DNA of 64,000 nucleotides, from positions 868,001-932,000 of the forward strand of contig SMMW01000001.1 in assembly GCA_004794655.1 (NCBI GenBank), in the 5' to 3' direction. The notes below the pieces were generated by a model. That model did no database searches. It had not been told where the DNA came from and was given only the letters and a program-made list of their open reading frames with translations. Shown here piece after piece: positions 1 to 11,397 of this stretch; position 1 is the stretch's first letter, and each line of letters starts with the position of its first letter. A program made the position numbers and the translations under genes. The DNA is from Marisa cornuarietis. Lineage: Eukaryota; Mollusca; Gastropoda; Architaenioglossa; Ampullariidae.

Positions 1-236
1 GGATGTTTAAGCTGTGACGACCTCAGTCATCGGAAGAGCTGGAAACACCTGTTGATTAGGCCTTTCATGACCTCACAGTTTTGACCTTTTTGTGTGCATG
101 GGAATGTTTATAGAGAACGGATGAGTGGTATTCACCCAGATTTATGGAAATAGCATCTTACACTGAGCCATACCATCAATAAATTTGCACCCTACTAGTC
201 CTTTAATCATGCGTTGACTGTTGGCTGTCGCTGTAG

Positions 237-449
237 TACATGTGGCCAGCAGTAAGAGACGCCTTGAAGAAAGCGCTGGCCGAGGACTTCACTGTGGAGG
301 CTGAGCTGGCCTGGAAGCACGTCTTCGACTACATCGTTTCCAAGATGGCGCAAGGGATCAACAGTGGCACGGGATCCCCCACCAAGACCTCCACTCCCAA
401 GAACATCTCCCCGCGCCATGACAGTGGGGCCAATGGAATCCCTCCCTAG
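237..449 (+). CDS. Globin, last coding exon (gene partial at window start)
   Basis: This exon encodes the C-terminal end of the globin fold, an oxygen-binding haem protein. It opens after a splice acceptor (AG at 235-236) with codons reading Y-M-W-P-A-V-R-D-A-L and ends at TAG 447-449. The pattern A-L-A-E-D-F-T-V-E-A-E followed by A-W-K-H-V-F-D-Y-I-V matches the end of helix G and all of helix H in neuroglobin/cytoglobin-type and invertebrate globins. The intron falls between whole codons near G7, the classical second globin intron position. After helix H there is an unusual tail of about 30 residues rich in Ser, Thr, Pro and Gly, with three S/T-P motifs. The haem-ligand histidines would be in upstream exons outside the window, so the subfamily cannot be fixed. 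The ATG at 240 is internal, not a start. Confidence 0.8.
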   Translation, partial: YMWPAVRDALKKALAEDFTVEAELAWKHVFDYIVSKMAQGINSGTGSPTKTSTPKNISPRHDSGANGIPP

Positions 450-622
450 CAAAACTGAAGGCCTTACCACACGAATGCCTTGGGTTGTCGGAACCATTGG
501 TAAGAGGCTCTCTTTAGCTCTCAACTTCATTAGCGATCTTCTTCCCTTTTTTATTATTTTTTGCTGACACGTCGTGTTGCTAAGACGTTGTATTGCTGCA
601 CTATTGACTTTTTTCGTCGTCG

Positions 623-657
<35 letters not shown>

Positions 658-3305
658 GTGGTTGTCGTCGTCATATCATCATCGTCATCGTCGCTGCTAT
701 CATCAATCGGCTACGTTTAGATTCATACTGGTAGGCAAAGTTGTGACATTGACATATCTGTTTACTTTTCTCGACCATAATTTAAGATAAGGAACAAAAA
801 CATGTACATTAAAATCGATATCTTGTAAATGTGATCACTATTAAATTATAAAAAAACATGCTCGCAAATGTCAAGGTCCAGGGCTTGTCACAAAAATATT
901 AATGGGAAAGAAAGTTCTCAACCCTAGACGCATACAGAGAAAGGTCTAAACTGCCCCTGTAGATTTTTTTTTTTAACTGGAACTTCTAACACGCCTGGGA
1001 GCTTTGATTTCACGATGGACGGCTTCGGTATCCCTCGGCGCAACGTTTATGACCTTACGTCAAATCTACGGCTCTCGTCTACACAGAGACCAGGCTCGTG
1101 TCCACACAGCACTCGCACAGTTAAAGAGAGTCATCGATCTACCTGTCAAGCACCTGTGTGGGTGGATTTTGCCAAGGGCTGATTACGACCTCCTCAAATA
1201 GCCTCATATCTAAAGCCAAGGAACAAGGCTGCCGGCCATACGACAACGTCATGCATACCTCTCCACAATACAACTGGTTACCTTGGCAATGCATGAACAG
1301 TTATAAATAAACTCTATATATTAGCTGGAGGAGGAAAGACATGAACTGGTTTACCATAGCATCGTTTAGATATTCAAGTAATCAAGCGTCATGGACATGG
1401 TCGGGTACACGCCGATCCGGGGTGGGAGTGGGGATTGTTATCCGACTCTTCCAAGTTTTATCATCAATATTTACAGTGGTTGCACCTTTTAGTATTGTGG
1501 GCTACAAGAGAATGTCTTCAAGGCAGGTCAGAAAATGTTAAATCGATACGGCATGATGAATGCTTTCATTGTGTCTTTAAGTTCCATGTCCCTGTGTAGG
1601 CGGGAGCGTGGGTGGATGAGTGTGTTTGGACTGGTGTCAAAATTAGAAGATGTTTCTCTTGGTCCCATAAAGAATATCTGCAGATTTCCCGTTAGATCCC
1701 GAGGGAAGAAAAAAACCAGCCTTACTTTTGAAGCTGAAGGGCCGTTAAGATGATTTGCTAGTTTGGCAAAGGAAAGAGAAGATAAGAGAGCTATAAAGAA
1801 AGAGAGAACAAGAGGAAAGAAGAAAGAGGACGAAAGAGGACGTGTGGGAGGACAAAACTAAACTTGGACGACAGGAATAACTGCCATTTAGTTTTTGCTG
1901 TCCACTTGGGGGTATTGTCATTTTGATCTCTACATCAAGAGAGAAATGCTGTGATTTTATGTGTTAAGATTTAAAAGAAAAATTACGACCAGAGAAATAG
2001 TAAATAAGAGAGGCTCCCACTTGTGGACACCGGACAGCTTAAGTACTCAGTTGCAGTTTTGCTACGCAAGTCTTTCTCAGTATGACTGCGAACTCTCGTT
2101 GTAAGAAAAGTTCAGGCACGAGCTTGAAGTCTGACCAACAACTGTAATCCATCTCTCCTTCACATTCATCACACAGCTCTGTAAAGTAAAACTACAAAAC
2201 ACAAGTACTGAGCCTTCCTGGCGTCATTAAGCTGTTCCTATCTTTATCACCCTGTTAATCTATTTTCCTCTTCCTACAGCATTTAATGACACATCCATCT
2301 TTGGGGTGTTTTTTTTTTCTTTACAGGTTATGCTTTCTTGTTGTCACCACGGATACCAAATCTGCGAAAAAACATCAATTGACAAGATTTCAGTCCCCTT
2401 CTTCTGAAGACTGATGTGGCCGTCATCGTCGACAGCGTTATCAGCGACACATGGGATCCGTATTGATTGCATAGCCTGGCATCTGCTGATTAGGTCTGAT
2501 AATGGACCAGAAAAAAAGAGAGAAGGAATTCTCTGGGGAAATGCAATACGTTTCTGAATTTCTTCACACCTGCCGCACTTCAGGTGAACTTTATTTTTGA
2601 ATGAAGGAACGCTGAAAAAGGCGGGGATGTTGGAGGGAAGGAAAACACTCTGAAAATTATCTTGCGGGTTTAAAAAAATGTCATGTGTCTAACGACTGTC
2701 ATTCTTTGTGATTGACACTGCCTATGCGTCTCGTCTAGAGCATGTGAGTGGTAAATGACACATTTAGTCAAGCAATTGTAACGTGCCAAGTGTGTCTTGC
2801 GAGTCACTACTGGCACATGTTGCCAGGTGTCGTGCGGCGGCTGCAAGAGGCCAGGCAAGTGTCATTTATAAACTACTATCGAGTGCTGGCAGGTGTGGGT
2901 AAATGTGTCACAGGGCGTCTACACGAGCCATTACTGACACTCGTAGGCAAGTGTGTCTGCGACCTCCGCGATGGTCTCAAGCCAGACACGATAACTTTCA
3001 TACGCTGTTATCCTTGATCTTCTTCATCACATCTGTTTTCATTATGCCTTAAGTTTTGTTTATCAGCACCACAAGGAGCTGAAAGTAATAGTACAGCAAA
3101 GCACACACGTGCCCTGACTTAAATTCCGACTGACTTTCAACAGTGGAAAACCGATTGACGTCATCGTCTGGCGAACAAGACGTGTGATTAGTAGCAGCAG
3201 CTGTGATTTAATAAGGACACCGGTGAGGCAGAAGATTAGGTGACATTCTTGAAGTCTTCCTGCCCATGTGCAATTAAGTAATTTTTAGGAGAGACGAGAC
3301 TATGT
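450..3305. other. Intergenic spacer downstream of globin exon
   Basis: No supported coding exon. It holds the globin 3' flank, an ATC/GTC microsatellite block near 605-705, and a cluster of GGCAAGTGT-like motifs at 2785-2957 described in the findings. Short open frames here lack codon bias and splice context. Confidence 0.5.
621..657 (+). repeat. (CAT)n microsatellite
   Basis: Uninterrupted CAT triplets, flanked on both sides by degenerate GTC/ATC triplets that extend to about 705. The triplet run creates a long but meaningless open frame on the minus strand with poly-Met and poly-Thr. Confidence 0.95.
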
Positions 3306-3470
3306 CAGGGCCGGCCTTAGGTATATGCAAACTAAGCAGCCGCCTAGGGCCTCTGATTGGTGGGGGCCTCGCACAGGACTTTTTCGGTGTTTATTTTTTA
3401 TTTTTCTATTTTATTTGGGGCCACCATATTCACTTTGCCTAGGGCCTCCAGTTACCCTTGGCCGGCCCTG
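3306..3470. mobile_element. hAT-like miniature inverted-repeat element (CAGGGCCGGCC termini)
   Basis: A 165-bp segment starts CAGGGCCGGCCTTAGG and ends CCCTTGGCCGGCCCTG, so its termini are inverted repeats of about 15 bp beginning with CAG. The interior repeats the phrase CCTAGGGCCTC twice and is otherwise AT-rich. CAG-starting termini with a GGCC-rich core are typical of non-autonomous hAT elements. I did not find a matching 8-bp target duplication (gactatgt versus ctggagtt), so the superfamily call rests on the termini only. Confidence 0.7.
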
Positions 3471-4094
3471 CTGGAGTTCTTGTCTTAATCACAGCCGTGC
3501 TTTTGATTGCTCGCACCTGAGCGTCTCGCCCATGTCCAACTTACCTGTACACGTCATCGTCCCTCTGTCTCGTGGTACGCACTCGTTTCGCGCGCCGTTC
3601 GATCAGGTCAGCTCGCTGACCATGGTCTTAGGTAGCGCCGCACCCCGGGTATGTCGAACAGCCCTTGCTGGACAGCTGCCTACTACTGATACTGATGTGC
3701 CCACCGCCTCCGCCATCGCCTACACCCCAGCACCTATCCCCATCCCTATGTTTCAGAACAAGAAGCCGCCCTGCCACCTTAACATTTTCACCCACCGCTC
3801 TATAGGGGAGTTTCAGTTCGTATAGTGTTTGCCTACCGACACTAAGGACAATACTGTAACAGGAAGCACAAGACGCCATCTTGGCTGAGCAGCTAATGAT
3901 TGTGCAATGAAGGAACCACCGCTCTGATATTCCAGACTATTATTTCAATTGCTTTTTTTATGCAGAAGGGATTTGGCATACTATAGAAAACAACTGTTAA
4001 CGCATTTAATCAACATGTTCATCGCGTGCTTCTAGAGAGCTGGACCACCAAGATGGCGCCTGATGACGTTATGACCTTTCAATAAATAACAATA

Positions 4095-4330
4095 AGAAGA
4101 ATGCAGATTTATATAGCGCATTTCTTCACTGTACAGTAGACTCAATGCGCTTTACAAATATATTCGGAACAGAAGACACTTAAAGCACACATTCAAACAG
4201 ATACAAAATGTAAATTACAGACATACTGACACAGACCAAAACACATCAGCAAGCGACCGACTAGAGAGACATCCACAGACAAAAAAGACGGGAAAATCTC
4301 CTCATGGAGCATGTCGACCCCCTGTATTAT
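4095..4330. repeat. Dispersed repeat with 'TATATAGCGC ... GCGCTTTACA' ends
   Basis: The segment from about 4105 reads TTTATATAGCGCATTTCTTC and continues with CAATGCGCTTTACA. This phrase is common at the 3' ends of animal retroelements. It ends in an ATT-rich run near 4325. A second sequence of the same style (AAAGCGCTTGACG) lies at 4428-4441. I cannot name the family. Confidence 0.45.
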
Positions 4331-4961
4331 TATTATTATTAGTAATAGTAGTTATAGTAGTAGTAGTAGTAGTATATAACACTAAAGTTAATTTATAGAC
4401 CTCTTTATCCCACCATCAAAGGTTGTCAAAGCGCTTGACGAAAAGAATAAAAACACAAAAATAATATTAACAATAACACATATACAGACTCACGCAACAA
4501 AACATGCAAACGTTATGTCTATTGAAATCCATATGACAGGATGAAGGATATGTGGTTCGTATTTGCTCGATCCAGTTGAACTGTAATCGAGGCTGCAAAG
4601 GTATACGCGGTACACACTAGATGATACTTTCAAACAACACAAACCCTCGCTGATAGCTAGCAGGGTATTTTGTTTTGGTTGTATTGGCCTTTTCCGACAT
4701 TTCTAGCACATCCTCGTCTTGTGTTATTTTGAGGGTGTGGAAGCCGCCATTAAGAAGTTGCAAGTCAAAAGTAGATCCAGATGGGAGCCACGGTCTGAGC
4801 TGCGCGCAATAGAAGGTATGATCCGCACATGGGTGTATGTATGCCTTTCGTGTTTCATTCTATCGACACGTGTTTTCTCTCGCAGACGAGGCCTACGTGT
4901 GGCGTGATGTTGACAGCACCACATGCTAAAGATGATGTTTCTCTAGTTAAGGTATCACTAA

Positions 4962-5366
4962 ATGTATTGCCTGCGAATTCCTGTTTTTCCTCCTCTCCCC
5001 CAACTCCTTCACTCCATCTTGATGCAGTGTATTTTGCAGAACTTGTTTCTTGCCGTGCAGCACTATCATCTATATCACGGTATGTGTATGTTTCTTGCCG
5101 TGCAGCACTATCATCTATATCACGGTATGTGTATGTTTCTTGCCGTGCAGCACTATCATCTATACCCCGGTATGTACATTGCCCACTTTGCTGAGCACTC
5201 CTCACGCTTACAGTATTACGCCATCTTTGACCGAAATGGAGTGGAATACCATGTCGCTGCCTACATCATTAGGGACCTTAATGCCCTTTGCAAAGAGTCG
5301 TCATCTTCGGCTCTGACAAGAGCATGCTCAGACTCTTTCTTCGTGTGCCAGTGTTACTATAAATAA
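4962..5366 (+). CDS. Hypothetical small protein or gene fragment containing a 15-aa triplication
   Basis: An open frame of 134 codons covers a 45-bp sequence repeated three times; in this frame each unit reads F-L-A-V-Q-H-Y-H-L-Y and neighbours. The part after the repeats (R-L-Q-Y-Y-A-I-F-D-R-N-G-V-E-Y-H-V) has ordinary protein-like composition. A good acceptor (pyrimidine tract, then GATGCAG ending at 5028) suggests the true exon may begin at 5029 instead of at the ATG. An upstream stretch near 4730-4816 is also protein-like and ends in a GTATGA donor. All three plus frames are open through the repeats because 45 is divisible by three, so openness alone is weak support. I do not recognise the family; it could be a pseudogene or decayed mobile-element ORF. 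Confidence 0.2.
   Translation: MYCLRIPVFPPLPQLLHSILMQCILQNLFLAVQHYHLYHGMCMFLAVQHYHLYHGMCMFLAVQHYHLYPGMYIAHFAEHSSRLQYYAIFDRNGVEYHVAAYIIRDLNALCKESSSSALTRACSDSFFVCQCYYK
5046..5175 (+). repeat. 45-bp tandem repeat, three copies
   Basis: Units start at 5046, 5091 and 5136. The first two are identical over 45 bp and the third diverges near its end (CCCGG for CACGG). Each unit contains TTTCTTGCCGTGCAG, which looks like a splice acceptor, and GGTATGT, which looks like a donor. The 45-bp period preserves reading frame. Confidence 0.95.
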
Positions 5367-6166
5367 ACTGGTGCGTGCATCACTCACGGCACGTTTTATC
5401 GTTTCTGATCATCTTTTTAGCAAACGTTGAAGTCGTGTATAACTCATTGTCTATAAAGTACGATTTATTCGACTGGGAGCATACAAGGCTGACAGGCCCC
5501 TTGCGGTGCATGGTCTGCGTTGCTGCGTGTGCGCGACACGTGCTTACGCACAGGCTGGCATATACGTAAGTGAAATGTACTCTCATATCAAATGTAATTT
5601 CGTATTAACACGAGTATGGAGTGTGATCTTTGAGCCTTTTGCATTTACTAATAACTTTGAGATAACTGCAAGCTGTTTTCCTTAAACTTCCCTGTCAAAA
5701 ATAAAAATAGCATCGGTCTAGGCCCTGACATTCAAAACGTTTGTATGGTACAGAAGTACCTCGGCACTCGACCATCGAGATAAAAATTGCATGAGACGCT
5801 AGGCCTACCGAGACGATTATGGTAGAAACAATAAAGGGAGAAGAGTTAATTTGCGCGTCGATTTCAGGCAGTAAACACCCCCTCCCGGTGCTGTGTTTAC
5901 GATCTCGTGGTTTTTTAAACCTATATAGACATATATATATATATATATACACATGTATTTATATATATATATACACGTATTTATAGGGTCGTCACGACAC
6001 CCAAGCAACTGGAAAAAGTGTTCGACACTTGACTGATCGGCACTCGACCAAACTTTTAAAATGGATCATGGTCAAGTACTGCTCGAAGTACCGTTGTACT
6101 TTCCTAGAATCTCCGAAAGAAAGCCTCAGCCTTGAAATAATTATATAGCTATAGCATCTTTTACAT

Positions 6167-6472
6167 CAGGGGTGGACAAAGTACGGCCCGTCTGCCAAAA
6201 TGTGAAGTGCTGAGAGCATTGGTCTCCCCGGGGGTAGAGAAGGCGGCTGCCTTCAAAAGAAAGGCTGGTTTTAAAGTTTTATTGTAAGCGAATTCAAAAA
6301 GCTTCACTTTACACACTGAGTTTGGTAAGCAAACGCCATTATGTACTCATTTGTTGTCAATTCCGTTATCAAAGGTTGGTTGTGTATTCACCTGGCCTGG
6401 GTTTTTATCGGCCCGCCGCATACCATAGAACGTCGAGACAGACCCGCAAATGGAAAACTTTGCCCACCCCTA
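6167..6472. mobile_element. hAT-type miniature element with 8-bp target duplication
   Basis: The element begins CAGGGGTGGACAAAGT and ends ACTTTGCCCACCCCTA; the two ends are inverted repeats. It is flanked on both sides by TTTTACAT (6159-6166 and 6473-6480), a perfect 8-bp target-site duplication. The CAG-type terminus and the 8-bp duplication together define a non-autonomous hAT element of 306 bp. It has no transposase; short open frames inside are not meaningful. Confidence 0.88.
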
Positions 6473-6480
6473 TTTTACAT

Positions 6481-8975
6481 CATAATTTTGGTTATGCGTG
6501 AAAATGCTGACGTTACTGACCAAATATAAAACAAAACATTTTTATGCAGCTGAAAATTTCTAATAGGGAAACGAAAGGTGCCTCATTTTTTGTCAAACAG
6601 GGGAGCTAGCTCCTTTACATGGCCATTTGCTGACTTGTCTGGTGCCAATTATCTCCCTTATTCTACTTTGAATGTGTGATGAACCATTGCCTGGCGTTTA
6701 CCTTGTTTCGTCCGTATATCCTTTACGTTTGTAAATATTATCCCCACTTCTGTTGACAATGTTACCATCTCATTTATCTTTCAGGTCTTATTTTTAAATT
6801 ACATTGCCATTTCAATTGGTATTCACATGGGGAGAGAAACGAATTTTGCTATTTCACTTGGTATTCACTGGCAAGAGACAAAAGCTTATGTCTTGACAAA
6901 GCATCAAAATAACATTATATAACACTGTGAATAAATGTAAATAAGAGACTGACGAAAAGAAGTACCAAAGCCAGGTGTAACTCTGAGACCATCTGAACTT
7001 CAAGTACTTGATTTCAGGTGGAGCAGAATATGGTGCAAAGCCTGAAGCTTTACCCCCCACCTGCCCCCAGGAAGACAACAGCAATGCTAGCAAACAAAGA
7101 AGTCTATCTGAAATGAAAAATGTCCCCTCTGCTTCAAAACCCAACTGCCTGATCATCTTCCTCTGTGCATCCAAGTCTTAGACCCTGACAGTGGATTTTG
7201 AAGAATACAAGACACAGAAATAGGAAGCAGCAGAATGATCCTTCTTTAACAAAATCAGTAACGCCTATACATATTTCTTTTGATTCAAGCAAATACCTCA
7301 ACCCAAGATCTGGCCATAGTATTTAAAAACATAACAAAAAGGGGTATAGAACAGGAGGTATTAGAGGTGGACAAAAGAGGGGACAGTGAAAACCTGACAT
7401 TTGGAAGATCTCATTTAATGCCAAGAGTTGGAAGTAAGATCATTACGAAGCCCACCCTACAGCCTTCCCCAGCCTAAAAAAATGAAACCAATGATCATCA
7501 TCATGATTTATAATTTCATTGTTACATCAGAAACAAAGGTCATTTATGCCTTTCCTATTAAAATATTTCCAATATCTCTTTGTAATAAAATGTGTGTTCA
7601 TTGAAAAACAAATTTGGTGTCTGCATCTCTTTGTACATCTGTACGAAAGCTACCAAGTGTTTGCCATTTTGATCCACGACTGAAATTCTTAATGATCAAC
7701 AGACTACGAACCCGCTACCTTAAAATAAGCTACAGACTTACACAACAGCAATAAAGGACTAGTGATCACAATTTTGTTTTCTAATGATTGAGACCCTTCT
7801 GTTCTTGAGACAAACGCCAACAAACATCACCATAGAGAGGTCAACACCACAGATATCAGTATTACACTAGTATTGATGCTGTCAAGGCCTTAGCCAATGG
7901 GAGAGCTTCAACCATATGTTAATTAGGCAGACCTATGCACAAGATGTCATGATTTTGACCTCAGCTGTTATGATAATGATCCTAATGACGAAAAGAAAAG
8001 TCATTTCATATTGATCCTATGAAAATGAAATGAGTAAATCAAAAATCTACAGGAAGAGTGCAGATGGCTTGCAAACAAACACCTATAGTTTATGAACAAA
8101 AGTATACAATTTTATGAAGCACAAAGAGGAAGTGGAATCCCTTGTGTCAGATCATTTAGTTACTGATGCCCAGAAATCAAATGTAAGAGAATCTGTTTCA
8201 CCAGCATTAGTAACTTACAGAGTCCTTATCAATATTGATTGGTGCTGAAAGCTCTCTCTTCTGAAATGCTTACTGCACCTGAGACAATAATGTGCACTTA
8301 AGATAATGAAGAATCATCTCCATGCACTTAGAGCTTGACACAAATACTAGGGTATAGTAAACGAAGAAACAGAAAGATGAGAAACTATGAGGATAAGTAT
8401 AAGAGGCACAGAGGAAACAGTAATGGTAAAGAGCTAGCTAAAAAAATACAAAAGGGAGGTGTGCATGTAATTGGTGTTTTACGCTGAGCCAGCAGTTAAG
8501 GCCATATCACGGCAAGATAGCCAATCCTGTAAACTGAAGGGATGCAAGCCAGGACAAACTTATCAAGAGACATAACGGATTCCTGGGGAGGAGAGAGAAT
8601 GTGTTAGTAGTAAAGTGTCTTTAGGAGTAACGCTAACAGAACAACTGTTTTTAATGCACATTTAAAAGACTCAATGGTGGGTAAGGGACCACTTTCTTAA
8701 ATACACCATAGCTGACAAGCCCATGACAATAGGCCATTGTTTTGGTGACAAGAGAAGACAGCAAGTATTGGTCAAATAAAGAGCAAAGGGTTGTGGTAGG
8801 GAAGGAAATAAAGTAGAGCATCGACAACATTCTGCTGAATGCAAGCATGAACAGGCAGGCAGCCAGCACAGAGAACTGTTTTAAAATAAAGATTCAAGCA
8901 GAATAACTTACGCACAATTTGACTGAACTCTTCAAAACAACATTACTGATCGTGAACATTTATATTCAAATTGCT
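6481..8975. other. Intergenic spacer
   Basis: AT-rich sequence without a supported exon. It contains a SINE core copy at 8471-8530. I see no RNA gene or long frame with coding character. Confidence 0.5.
8471..8530 (-). mobile_element. SINE fragment, copy 1 of a four-copy family
   Basis: The core reads GGTGTTTTACGCTGAGCCAG then a TAAGGCCATATCACGGCAA stretch. The same core recurs at 10830-10880, 16031-16083 and 30590-30655. The most complete copy (30590-30769) has a tRNA-like head on its minus strand, which sets the orientation given here. Confidence 0.7.
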
Positions 8976-8981
8976 TTTATT
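8976..8981 (-). promoter_or_regulatory. Poly(A) signal of EIF1AD
   Basis: The minus strand reads AATAAA about 160 bp after the EIF1AD stop codon, a suitable distance for a short 3' UTR. Confidence 0.5.
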
Positions 8982-9138
8982 ATTATTATATAAAATAAAT
9001 GTTTGCACAGCAGAAGTGTTTACAAGACACTTCTTGATTTCTCTAAATGTCAGTTTAACATGTCCTGTGAATTTGTTTTCCCAAACAATGGTGAAACACC
9101 AAATATACAACATAGAAAAATATCTTCATCCTGGTGTG

Positions 9139-11189
9139 TTATCTCTCACTAAGAACGGGGTCACTTTTTCTGGAGCCTGGAGATTTTTTCCCTTCAGCTG
9201 TCTCTTCTACTTTCTTTTTATTGTCTGTCCTTTCATCATTCTCCACTTCCTCTGCACTGTCTATCTCTTCCTCACTTTCCACCTCTTCTTCATCAGAAAA
9301 GTAGTCATCTCCAACTTGCCTTCGATTGGTATTAATCACCTTTAGTCCCAAATCTTCCTCGCCTTCTGAATCACTCGGAGGCAACATGTCATCTTGGACA
9401 TAACAGTCTGTTCTTTGCTGCTCCAGCTGGAACACAGCTGGCCTGGAAGTATCAAGAAGAACTGGTCACAGTTATTCACTTACTGATGCTGGATTTGTAC
9501 TCTTTAACAAACATGCTTACACTCTTTCATGAGCACTGACATTTTCAGCCCAGTATTAACTTCAACTTAAAATCTGTGATCAGGGAGTTGAGCGACCAAT
9601 TACGTTAGATGAAACATAAGCATTCTTCATTTTCATTAAAGAAAACAGTTGAGATAAATCGTAACACATGTGAAATGGCACATGCAGATTGAGTATGTGC
9701 AGCTTCTGACCCATAGAAACTGACTTTCATTGCCAAGTTTCAAAGTCTGTGGTACTCCATGACAGAGCCATGTCTAGCTATAGTCCTTTGGGTTACATTC
9801 ATAAGGCAATGTTTAGCTACATCTCCCACACAAACATGCACAATGCTGAATACTCATGCCTGCACGCAAAGACAGGCATGTCTAAGCACTTGTATGCACA
9901 CAGACATAGACATACAACAGCACTCACATGTATGCACAAACGTATACATACAGGAGCACTCACACACATGCATGCACATACACATTAGATTCCTTACCAC
10001 AGATCCTGATCTTGAATGTGCCTTATATGGTCCCGAAGAAGAATGTGTGCAATTTCAGCCCTCACTTTCTCACCTTCCTCAATAGGTTCAACAATCACAA
10101 AGTCTCCTAACCTCACCAGCCAAGATACACCAAGATTATGTTTTATTTATAGCCAAAATAATAGCCTGTCTTTAAAATAAATGAATAAAAGGTGACACTG
10201 TTTTTATTAAACCTAAAAGTTCAAAGTTTAACAACAACAAAAACAGCAGAGGATTACTTTTGAAACTTTGATCAGCATTATCAGTTACCAACAAACAGCA
10301 CAAAGCTGATCAGCATATGAGTTACTGATAAACAGTACAAACTTGCAAAATAAAAGGATGATCACTTTCTACATTCCCCTTCCCCTCACCAAAAAAAAAA
10401 AAAATCATCAGTTGATGAGGCAAGACATGCTGATAAACATAAATAGTTTACAAGATGTGTTTGGGACACTTTTTCTTCACTCCTCCCCTTCTCCAACTGT
10501 GCTACAGCATTTGATTCTCATGGTGTTTTTCTACTCAACTTCAAGCACACTGAGATTACTGAAAAACAGAGACCTTCGCTATGAAGTGCTTTTTATTTTT
10601 AATTATTTAACATTTATATATAACATATGCTCTGAATTTGTGATTGAAACTCACCTCTTTTGATCCAGACGTTTTTGCGGAATTTTGTAGGCATGCTCAC
10701 AAGATACTTTGTGCCTGTACGATCTTCGACTTCATGCAAATTGTTTCCTCTGCCTCCCAATACCTTCAAAATCAGGTTAATAAATCAGCAGCTCAGCGTT
10801 TGTATGCGTGTGGTGATGGTTGGTTGCTTGTTGGAGTTTTACGCTGTGGCAGCAACTAAAGCTTTATCACAGTGAGAGATATCTTACATTGAAAGTGTGG
10901 TGGGGAGGGGGGAAAGGCCTGCATGGATCAAAAAATGTTATATAACCCATTACTGTTGCAAAAACAAGTAAAAGCTGCAGACAATTTCACAAGCAGCCTT
11001 TCACTTCTCTCTCTCTCACACACACACAAATAGGCACAGGGAAAGACCAGAGACAGCATCTAAATACAACTGTAAATACAACAGCTATAAATGTTTGCAT
11101 ACCCGAACAATGTCTTGCTTGCCAGTTGGCAAAACATATTCGTCAAGAACTTCCCGCACCACGTGTTTTCTCTTCGTGATTCTGGACAT
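9139..11189 (-). CDS. EIF1AD: EIF1AD, eIF1A-domain RNA-binding protein
   Basis: Four coding exons on the minus strand: 11189-11103, 10763-10655, 10106-9998 and 9442-9139. All junctions are GT-AG and phases agree, giving 202 aa. The protein starts [15 protein letters not shown] and continues with an S1-like OB fold of the eIF1A type (about residues 22-102), including [18 protein letters not shown] and the block [13 protein letters not shown]. After a Trp-Pro junction comes an acidic tail holding N-T-N-R-R-Q, the hallmark near the C terminus of vertebrate EIF1AD. The tail (E/D/S-rich, then K-K) is longer than in human, where the protein is 165 aa. The human protein is nuclear and its exact role is not well settled. 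A pyrimidine-AG acceptor just upstream of the ATG (near 11219) implies a non-coding first exon. The gene is divergent from BANF1. Confidence 0.93.
10830..10880 (-). mobile_element. SINE fragment, copy 2
   Basis: GGAGTTTTACGCTGTGGCAG followed by CAACTAAAGCTTTATCACAG matches the core of the family described at 8471 and 30590. It lies in the first intron between EIF1AD coding exons 1 and 2. Confidence 0.6.
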
Positions 11190-11397
11190 TATCCAACAGT
11201 AGTATTCTACTGTTTCCCTGAAACATAATGTTAACATTTATACTATTGAAAACCGTTATTAATAGCATCAGTAAAAATGCTGATTTTTTTTTTAATATAT
11301 CAAAACCAAAGTTAAACTTTAAAAGTTTCTTTTGTATGTCACATTTACTCACGAAATCTGACTCCCGATTTATGTAATGTTTGCATTTCTGGTACAA

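Noticed and set aside
207..674. 155-codon minus-strand frame with poly-Thr, poly-Met and poly-Lys start
   Set aside because: It is the antisense of the globin exon plus the CAT microsatellite; composition is an artefact.
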